From contig CADBQT010000063.1 in assembly GCA_902796875.1 (NCBI GenBank), positions 1-12,004 on the forward strand: 12,004 nt of DNA, written 5' to 3'. A program made the position numbers and the translations under genes. The number at the start of each line of letters is the position of its first letter. Positions within the stretch are counted from its first letter, which is position 1. Below are positions 6,639 through 12,004 of the stretch, one piece after another. This DNA comes from an uncultured Eubacteriales bacterium. Lineage in GTDB: Bacteria; Bacillota; Clostridia; Peptostreptococcales; Anaerovoracaceae. The notes under the pieces were generated by a model. That model was not told the origin of the DNA. It did not search any database and worked only from the letters and a program-made list of their open reading frames with translations.

Positions 6639-7262
6639 ATGAGGGTTTTAGAATTACTGGAAGAAATCGAAGAAATCGTCGATACGGCCGCCGGATTCCC
6701 GCTTACGGGGAAGATCATGGTGGATTCCCAGGAACTTCTGGAGATCGTCCGGGAGATCCGCGCAGAGCTGCCGGATGAAATCCAGCAGGCACAGTGGATC
6801 AAGAACGAACGTGAACGGATCATGACTGAAGCGAAGAAGCAGTATGAATCCATCATCGAAGACGCCCAGAAGCAGGCGGATGCCCTGGTAAACAACAGCG
6901 AGATCACCTCCCGGTCCAAGGTCCGCGCGGAGGAGCTGATGAAGCACACCGAGAACACGGCCAGACAGCTGAAGATCGGCACCTACGACTATCTGGACAG
7001 CATCCTCTACAGCTTCCAGGGGAAGATGACCCAGTTGTCGGATCTCTACTTCGCCGACATGTTCTCCAACTTGGAAAAGGCTTTCAAGGACATCAACGAA
7101 GCCCTGGAGTCCAACCGGGAAGAGCTGAAGGACATGGCCTACAAGGCCCAGATGGACGAATCGCCCGAATTCAAGTCCGACGAGGAAGGCGAAGAGCCTG
7201 AAGGGGACGAAGCTGAAGGTTCCGACGACGATGACACGGAAGTGGAATGGCAGAAGAACTGA
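6639..7262 (+). CDS. Coiled-coil protein, probably SepIVA/DivIVA-like, with acidic tail
   Basis: 207-residue cytoplasmic protein without signal or membrane segment. Genes like this next to coaD in Clostridia are often labelled 'ATPase' or 'V-type ATPase subunit H'. I see no nucleotide-binding motif, so that name is not supported. The N-terminal module (about residues 1-50: VLELLEEIEEIVDTAAGFPLTG, then LLEIVREIRAELPDEIQQAQ) closely resembles, as I remember it, the start of the mycobacterial septal protein SepIVA. That protein belongs to the DivIVA-type coiled-coil group and is encoded in a region that also holds rpmF. Residues 50-115 are a charged heptad-like coiled coil. Residues 116-170 are a second helical part (YDYLDSILYSFQGKM). 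Residues 173-203 are strongly acidic (Asp/Glu-rich with four Asp in a row). A role in cell division or envelope organisation is inferred, not shown. The gene has a good GGAGG site and ends the operon at a strong terminator. Confidence 0.6.
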   Translation: MRVLELLEEIEEIVDTAAGFPLTGKIMVDSQELLEIVREIRAELPDEIQQAQWIKNERERIMTEAKKQYESIIEDAQKQADALVNNSEITSRSKVRAEELMKHTENTARQLKIGTYDYLDSILYSFQGKMTQLSDLYFADMFSNLEKAFKDINEALESNREELKDMAYKAQMDESPEFKSDEEGEEPEGDEAEGSDDDDTEVEWQKN

Positions 7263-7276
7263 TCGAGATACGGAAT

Positions 7277-7304
7277 GCCGCGGCCCAGCGCCGCGGCTTT
7301 TTTT
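7277..7304 (+). terminator. Strong GC-rich intrinsic terminator after the coaD operon
   Basis: GCCGCGGC (7277-7284), loop CCAGC, GCCGCGGC (7290-7297), then seven T's (7298-7304). Each arm is itself palindromic. It begins 14 bases after the preceding stop and ends 14 bases before the tmcAL start, so it separates the two genes on the same strand. Confidence 0.93.
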
Positions 7305-7318
7305 GACGGAGTGAAGAG

Positions 7319-8545
7319 ATGAGACCCATTCTCGGAATCACAGCGGAATACGACCCTTTTCACCGGGGTCACGCCTATCAGCTGGAGCAGGCGAAGGAAA
7401 GGGTCCCGGAGGCCGCATGCCTTGCGGTCATGAGCGGGAATTTCACCCAGCGGGGAGAACCGGCGGTGCTGGACAAGTGGGAGCGGGGGAAGATCGCCAC
7501 AGCTCAGGGCATCGACCTGGTGTTTGAGCTGCCCTTTGTCCGGGCCTGCCGCAGGGCGGAGCACTTCGCCGCGGGAGCCGTGGACATCCTGGCCCTGGCG
7601 GGAGCCACCCACATCTCCTATGGATGCGAGGCGGAGCACCCGGAGGATCTGGAGAAGCTGGCCGGCCTTCTTCGGGAGCACGAAGAAGAGTTCAGTGAAG
7701 CCGTGCTCCTGGAGATGAAGGAAGGGTGCTCCCGCGCAAAGGCGGGGGAGCGGGCAAGCCAAAAGCTCTTTGGCGATGAACTGACCCGGCTCAGCCTGCT
7801 GCCCAACAACATCCTGGCTTTGGAATACCTGAAACGGATCGGCTGGTGGCGGGAGCAGGGCAGGGAGATCACGCCTGTCCCCGTGGTGAGAGCCGGTGCC
7901 GGCTACCGGGAAAAGAACGAAGAAGCCTCCATGGCCGGAGGCACCGTCCTTCGGAAAATGGTCCGGGTGGGGGAGGACATCGCCCCCTATCTGCCCTGGG
8001 ATCCAAAAGATGCCCACTGGGAGGATCAGCAGGAGATGGAGGAGCGGCTTTTCTTTCTCCTCCAGGGAGCCCTGTTATCCCGAAGTCCGGAAGACCTTGC
8101 AGAGATCTATTCCGTGGGAGAGGGCCTGGAGAACAAACTGAAAAAGGAGATCCGCGGATCCGGATCCTATTCGGATTTCCTGGACCGGATGACCTCCCGC
8201 AGATACACGGCCTCCGCCATCCGCCGGATGCTCGTCTATATCCTTCTTGGGATTCGGGGGGAGCGGATGGACCGGCTGGACGTCGGGACCGCCGAAAGCC
8301 ATCTTCCCGTCTACGGCCGTCTGCTGGCGGCAGGCCCTGCCGGGCGGAAGGTCCTGGCCGAGATAAAGGATCTGCCCCTGGTGGTCAACGCCAACCGGAC
8401 CGATCATCTCGGTGAGGCGGAGCGGGACGCATTGGCCCTGGATCTGGCCGCGACGGATCTTTTTCACCTGATCTGCGGCAGGGACCCGGATGCCTTTGGT
8501 GACCGGCGGCGGGCGCCCTATATCACCGGGGACGAGGACCTCTGA
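7319..8545 (+). CDS. tmcAL: tRNA(Met) cytidine acetate ligase TmcAL (YlbM family)
   Basis: Forms N4-acetylcytidine at the wobble position of elongator tRNA-Met. It activates acetate itself with ATP to acetyl-adenylate, unlike the acetyl-CoA dependent TmcA. The 408 residues match the family. The nucleotidyltransferase motif is in GITAEYDPFHRGH (residues 6-18, HxGH at 15-18); the usual form is EYNPFHNGH, so Asn is Asp here. Other family blocks are VMSGNFTQRGEPAVLDKWER (38-57), LLPNNILALEYLKR (about 160-174) and NANRTDHL near the C-terminus. GGAG at 7308-7311 gives the start. There is no room for a full promoter between the preceding terminator and the gene. It therefore depends on readthrough or on a promoter inside the upstream gene that I could not identify. 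ackA, the next gene, also acts on acetate. Confidence 0.93.
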   Translation: MRPILGITAEYDPFHRGHAYQLEQAKERVPEAACLAVMSGNFTQRGEPAVLDKWERGKIATAQGIDLVFELPFVRACRRAEHFAAGAVDILALAGATHISYGCEAEHPEDLEKLAGLLREHEEEFSEAVLLEMKEGCSRAKAGERASQKLFGDELTRLSLLPNNILALEYLKRIGWWREQGREITPVPVVRAGAGYREKNEEASMAGGTVLRKMVRVGEDIAPYLPWDPKDAHWEDQQEMEERLFFLLQGALLSRSPEDLAEIYSVGEGLENKLKKEIRGSGSYSDFLDRMTSRRYTASAIRRMLVYILLGIRGERMDRLDVGTAESHLPVYGRLLAAGPAGRKVLAEIKDLPLVVNANRTDHLGEAERDALALDLAATDLFHLICGRDPDAFGDRRRAPYITGDEDL

Positions 8546-8568
8546 CCGCCGATCGGCCGGATTGACTG

Positions 8569-8598
8569 TTGCCAAAAACCCTGATCACAGGGTATAAT
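8569..8598 (+). promoter_or_regulatory. Promoter of ackA
   Basis: TTGCCA at 8569-8574 and a perfect TATAAT at 8593-8598 are separated by 18 bases. The predicted start is near 8605, leaving a leader of about 34 bases that contains a run of seven T's (8610-8616) and the GGAGG site (8627-8631). Confidence 0.8.
8578..8593. promoter_or_regulatory. Inverted repeat in the ackA promoter spacer, possible operator
   Basis: ACCCTG (8578-8583), ATCA, CAGGGT (8588-8593): perfect 6-bp half-sites separated by four bases, lying between the -35 and -10 and touching the first base of TATAAT. A repressor or a spacer-binding activator would fit here. The regulator is unknown, and a 6-bp dyad can occur by chance. 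Confidence 0.4.
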
Positions 8599-8638
8599 AA
8601 TTGCGTACGTTTTTTTGATTATTCACGGAGGAGTCGAA

Positions 8639-9835
8639 ATGAAAGTTTTAGTCATCAACTGTGGTAGTTCATCCCTCAAGTATCAGGTCCTGGACATGAC
8701 CAATGAGGTTCTGGAATGCAAAGGCCTGGTGGAGAGGATCGGAATGGACGGTTCCATCATCACCCATGAGAAGATCGGAATGGACAAGTTCGTTCTGGAG
8801 ACCCCTATGGAGGACCACAAGGCGGCCATCGGCCACGTGCTGGATGCCATTCAGGATCCTGAACACGGCGTAGTGAAGGATATGTCCGAGATCGGAGCGG
8901 TGGGTCACCGTGTCGTTCACGCCGGTGAAAAGTTCGCCGAGTCCGTCCTCATCGACGACGAGGTCATCAAAGCGTTGGAAGAGTGCGTGGAGCTGGCTCC
9001 CCTGCACAACCCGCCCAACCTTCTGGGTATCGCAGCCTGCCGCGAGCTCATGCCCAACACTCCCATGGTCGGCGTATTCGATACGGCGTTCCATCAGACG
9101 ATGCCTCCCGAATCCTATATCTACGCGATTCCTTACGAGTACTATGAGAAGCACGGGATCCGGCGTTACGGATTCCACGGAACCTCCCATAAGTATGTTG
9201 CGGAGAGAGCTTCCGACATCCTGAACGTCAACCTGGATGACCTGAAGATCATCACCTGCCACCTGGGCAACGGCGCATCCGTTTCCGCTATCAAGAGAGG
9301 CAAGTGCATCGACACCTCCATGGGCTTCACCCCCCTGGAAGGGCTGGTCATGGGAACCCGTTCCGGTGATATCGACCCGGCCATCGTCACCTTCATCCGG
9401 GAGAAGGAAAACCTGGATCAGGGCGTGGCCAACGAGATCCTCAACAAGAAGTCCGGCGTTCTGGGCATTTCCGGCGTATCCAGTGACTTCCGTGATCTGG
9501 AAGCGGCTGCCGAGGAAGGCAATGAGAGAGCCCTCCTGGCCCTGAAGGTCTTCGCCCACAAAGTCCGGTTCTACATCGGCGCCTACATCGCCGAGATGAA
9601 CGGCGTGGATGCCATCGTCTTCACCGCCGGCGTCGGTGAGAATGACATCGGCATGAGAGACATCATCTGCAACGACCTGGGTAACCTGGGCATCAAGCTG
9701 GACCTGGTCAAGAACAAGGTCCGGGGCAAGGAGACCATCATCTCCAGAGACGACTCCCGCGTGAAGATCCTGCTGATCCCCACCAACGAGGAGCTGATGA
9801 TCGCCAGAGACACCTACAACATCGTCAACGCCTAG
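8639..9835 (+). CDS. ackA: Acetate kinase
   Basis: Interconverts acetyl phosphate plus ADP with acetate plus ATP. In a fermenter it gives ATP by substrate-level phosphorylation; cytoplasmic dimer of the ASKHA fold. It is full length at 398 residues. All key residues are present and, as I recall the Methanosarcina thermophila enzyme, at the same numbers: Asn7 in [12 protein letters not shown], Arg91 in [11 protein letters not shown], Asp148 in [10 protein letters not shown], His180 in [10 protein letters not shown], Arg241 in [10 protein letters not shown] and Glu384 in [11 protein letters not shown]. The ATG at 8639 is chosen because GGAGG at 8627-8631 sits seven bases upstream and the family starts MKVLVIN. 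Its usual partner pta (phosphotransacetylase) is not in the window. Codons end mostly in C or G, as in nrdD, suggesting high expression. It has its own promoter, and I see no clear terminator after it. Confidence 0.98.
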   Translation: MKVLVINCGSSSLKYQVLDMTNEVLECKGLVERIGMDGSIITHEKIGMDKFVLETPMEDHKAAIGHVLDAIQDPEHGVVKDMSEIGAVGHRVVHAGEKFAESVLIDDEVIKALEECVELAPLHNPPNLLGIAACRELMPNTPMVGVFDTAFHQTMPPESYIYAIPYEYYEKHGIRRYGFHGTSHKYVAERASDILNVNLDDLKIITCHLGNGASVSAIKRGKCIDTSMGFTPLEGLVMGTRSGDIDPAIVTFIREKENLDQGVANEILNKKSGVLGISGVSSDFRDLEAAAEEGNERALLALKVFAHKVRFYIGAYIAEMNGVDAIVFTAGVGENDIGMRDIICNDLGNLGIKLDLVKNKVRGKETIISRDDSRVKILLIPTNEELMIARDTYNIVNA

Positions 9836-9851
9836 GAAGGGCAAAAAGATG

Positions 9852-9880
9852 TTGACAAGGCTATACGCAGAGGGTATACT
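9852..9880 (+). promoter_or_regulatory. Consensus promoter of rpmF
   Basis: A perfect TTGACA at 9852-9857 and TATACT at 9875-9880 are 17 bases apart. The predicted start is near 9887, about 45 bases before rpmF. This is the best-matching promoter in the window. It lies in the 96-base gap after ackA. Confidence 0.9.
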
Positions 9881-9931
9881 TTCAATGTTGCGAGAAAACG
9901 AGATTTTTAAGTATATACTGGAGGTGTAGTC

Positions 9932-10111
9932 ATGGCAGTACCTAAGAGAAAAACGTCCAAAGCGAAGACGAAGCAGAGAAAAGCAACGAACATGAAGATG
10001 AAGGCTCCGGGACTTTCCATCTGTCCCCAGTGCCACGAGCCCAAGCTTCCCCATCGCGTCTGCCCCAACTGTAACTATTACGACGGCAAAGACGTTATGG
10101 CCGAGGCCTAA
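9932..10111 (+). CDS. rpmF: 50S ribosomal protein L32 (bL32), zinc-binding form
   Basis: Large-subunit ribosomal protein of 59 residues. It begins [18 protein letters not shown], the standard L32 start, followed by two CxxC pairs (Cys31/34 and Cys44/47) with HRVCPNC and the YYDGK ending. This is therefore the zinc-ribbon version. GGAGG at 9920-9924 is seven bases before the ATG. It is expressed from its own promoter and ends at a strong terminator. In many bacteria a DUF177 gene (yceD/ylbN) stands directly before rpmF, and plsX-fab genes may follow. Here ackA precedes it, and the next gene (asd) is convergent, so neither neighbour is present. Confidence 0.97.
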   Translation: MAVPKRKTSKAKTKQRKATNMKMKAPGLSICPQCHEPKLPHRVCPNCNYYDGKDVMAEA

Positions 10112-10131
10112 AGCCCATCGAGATGTAAGAA

Positions 10132-10169
10132 AAAAGAACTGCTGCGAAATGCGGCAGTTCTTTTGTTTT
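10132..10169. terminator. Bidirectional intrinsic terminator between rpmF and asd
   Basis: AAAAGAACTGCTGC (10132-10145), loop GAAAT, GCGGCAGTTCTTTT (10151-10164): a 14-bp stem with one G-U pair. A T-rich tail follows on the plus strand (to 10169). The A-rich flank on the other side (10130-10135) gives a T tract on the minus strand. It can therefore end both the rpmF and the asd transcripts. Confidence 0.9.
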
Positions 10170-10205
10170 GCCGGTGTCGGATGTTCTCCGGATCAGGCCT
10201 GAGGA

Positions 10206-11213
<1,008 letters not shown>

Positions 11214-11245
11214 TGTTCTGTCCTCCGTGATTTTATACAGGAATA

Positions 11246-11274
11246 ATTCTACATCGTCCAGAGGCGGATGTAAA
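11246..11274 (-). promoter_or_regulatory. Promoter of asd
   Basis: On the minus strand, TTTACA (complement of 11269-11274) and TAGAAT (complement of 11246-11251) are 17 bases apart. The predicted start is near 11239, about 25 bases before the start codon. Confidence 0.7.
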
Positions 11275-11296
11275 GGGCTGAAAACCTTGTTTTTCC

Positions 11297-11325
11297 TTGT
11301 TTGGAGAGGGATTCTGTAGTATAAT
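11297..11325 (+). promoter_or_regulatory. Promoter of the L,D-transpeptidase gene
   Basis: TTGTTT at 11297-11302 and TATAAT at 11320-11325 are 17 bases apart. The predicted start is near 11332. Its -35 lies 22 bases from the -35 of the divergent asd promoter. Confidence 0.75.
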
Positions 11326-11354
11326 TTACGGATAGAAGAGAAGGTGTAACCGAA

Positions 11355-12004
11355 ATGAAGAGAAGAGGGGACGCCATGAGTAGAAGAAGGACCATCCTGG
11401 GGATCGTGATCTCCCTGGTCATGGCATGCACGCTGATCGCGCCGGGAGCGGAAGTTGCCTTTGCGGCAGGAAGCACCACGGCTACCACAACAGCCCAGGC
11501 CACGAAGCAGGCCAGTAAGGACCCTTATGCCAACTACACCGGCTGGCGAAAGATCAAGGGCAAGTATTACTACTACAAGAACGGCAGGAAACTGAGAGGG
11601 ATCCAGAAGATCGACGGTAAGTACGTCCGGCTGAGCAGGTTCGCCGGCGTATACCAGTATGTCATCGGCGATAAAATGGATCTGAAGGCCCAGAAGTACC
11701 CCAGCAGGACCAAGTATCTGATCCTGGTCAACTGCACGAAACACCAGGTGCGCATCTACAAAGGCAAGAAGAACAACTGGCGGCAGATCAAGAAGTTCAA
11801 ATGCACCACGGGCAAGCGCTCGACACCCACCCCCAAGGGTACCTACACCATCAAAGCCAAGGGGAAATACTTCAACACGGGAAGGAACGGCCGGTGCTGG
11901 TATTACACCCAGTTCAAGGGGAACTATCTGTTCCACACCGTGATCTATTACAGGGGCAAGAAGCCGTCCCGCATCAAGGACGGACGACTGGGGATCAGCG
12001 CCTC
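11355..12004 (+). CDS. Secreted L,D-transpeptidase (YkuD domain) with N-terminal wall-binding-like repeat, 3' end outside window
   Basis: 216 codons are visible. Residues 1-38 form a Sec signal peptide: basic start MKRRGDAMSRRR, hydrophobic core ILGIVISLVMACTLIA, and likely cleavage after AFA or AFAA. A Thr/Ala/Gln linker follows (about 40-55). Residues 63-92 (GWRKIKGKYYYYKNGRKLRG, then IQKIDGKYV) resemble one and a half cell-wall/choline-binding type repeats. From about residue 119 the YkuD fold begins (KYLILVNCTKHQVRIYKG), with CTTGKRSTPTPKGTYTI (150-166) and FHTVIYY (193-199). The window ends at RLGISA, exactly where the catalytic SHGCIR motif should follow, so catalytic competence cannot be judged. 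The family crosslinks peptidoglycan (3-3 links) or attaches proteins to it outside the cell. The start at 11355 has AAGGTG eight bases upstream. ATG 11376, with GAGGGG five bases upstream, is an alternative. Confidence 0.88.
   Translation, partial: MKRRGDAMSRRRTILGIVISLVMACTLIAPGAEVAFAAGSTTATTTAQATKQASKDPYANYTGWRKIKGKYYYYKNGRKLRGIQKIDGKYVRLSRFAGVYQYVIGDKMDLKAQKYPSRTKYLILVNCTKHQVRIYKGKKNNWRQIKKFKCTTGKRSTPTPKGTYTIKAKGKYFNTGRNGRCWYYTQFKGNYLFHTVIYYRGKKPSRIKDGRLGISA

Noticed and set aside
8548..8557. Palindrome GCCGATCGGC after the tmcAL stop
   Set aside because: Short and without a T tract, so not a convincing terminator, and likely a chance result in GC-rich sequence.
9824..9856. Inverted repeat GTCAAC / GTTGAC spanning the end of ackA and the rpmF -35
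   Set aside because: Only 6 bp with a 21-base gap, and one arm is simply part of the consensus TTGACA element.
8669..10054. Long open frame (461 codons) on the minus strand opposite ackA and rpmF
   Set aside because: It is the shadow of C/G-ending codons in ackA. It covers two certain genes, the rpmF promoter and ribosome binding sites, and its protein shows no recognisable family features.
11214..11936. Open extension of the asd frame upstream of its start, which would make a 576-residue protein
   Set aside because: The family N-terminus and a strong ribosome binding site mark the start at 11213. The extension runs through both promoters and antisense to the L,D-transpeptidase gene.

Overview
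The window is an ordinary, densely packed stretch of chromosome from a GC-rich, Gram-positive, strictly or mainly anaerobic bacterium, most likely a member of the Clostridia. I cannot resolve the family. The reasons are: an oxygen-sensitive class III ribonucleotide reductase (NrdD/NrdG), acetate kinase, strong GGAGG ribosome binding sites, textbook TTGACA/TATAAT-type promoters, and the Firmicutes gene order rpmB - Asp23/Gls24 - recG - rsmD - coaD - ... - tmcAL - ... - rpmF. All recognised genes are housekeeping. I saw no mobile element, CRISPR array, phage gene, tRNA or rRNA, and no gene-free stretch longer than about 150 bases.

Layout. (1) 1-2636: the 3' part of nrdD, which is open at the left edge of the window, overlaps nrdG, which encodes its activase. 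(2) 2656-3020: rpmB (L28) as a single-gene unit with its own promoter, a possible leader hairpin and a terminator. (3) 3020-7304: a unit running Asp23/Gls24 - recG - rsmD - coaD - coiled-coil SepIVA/DivIVA-like protein, closed by a strong GC-rich terminator. Its promoter would put the transcript start on the first ATG (leaderless). A second promoter lies inside the end of rsmD. (4) 7319-8545: tmcAL, which starts only 14 bases after that terminator and has no visible promoter of its own. (5) 8569-9835: ackA with its own promoter, whose spacer holds an inverted repeat that could be an operator. (6) 9852-10169: rpmF (L32) with its own consensus promoter and a terminator shared with the convergent gene. 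(7) 10206-11274: asd on the minus strand. (8) 11297-12004: a secreted L,D-transpeptidase, divergent from asd and cut off by the right edge just before its catalytic motif.

The genes serve DNA precursor supply (nrdDG), replication-fork repair (recG), ribosome and tRNA building (rpmB, rsmD, tmcAL, rpmF), coenzyme A and acetate metabolism (coaD, ackA; TmcAL also consumes acetate), and the cell envelope (asd for diaminopimelate, the L,D-transpeptidase for crosslinking, and perhaps the SepIVA-like protein).

No clearly new system is visible. The points most worth a second look are the SepIVA-like protein next to coaD, the absence of two genes often found in this order (yloV/fakA and the DUF177 gene yceD/ylbN), the apparent leaderless start, the dyad in the ackA promoter, and a terminator-like hairpin inside nrdG.
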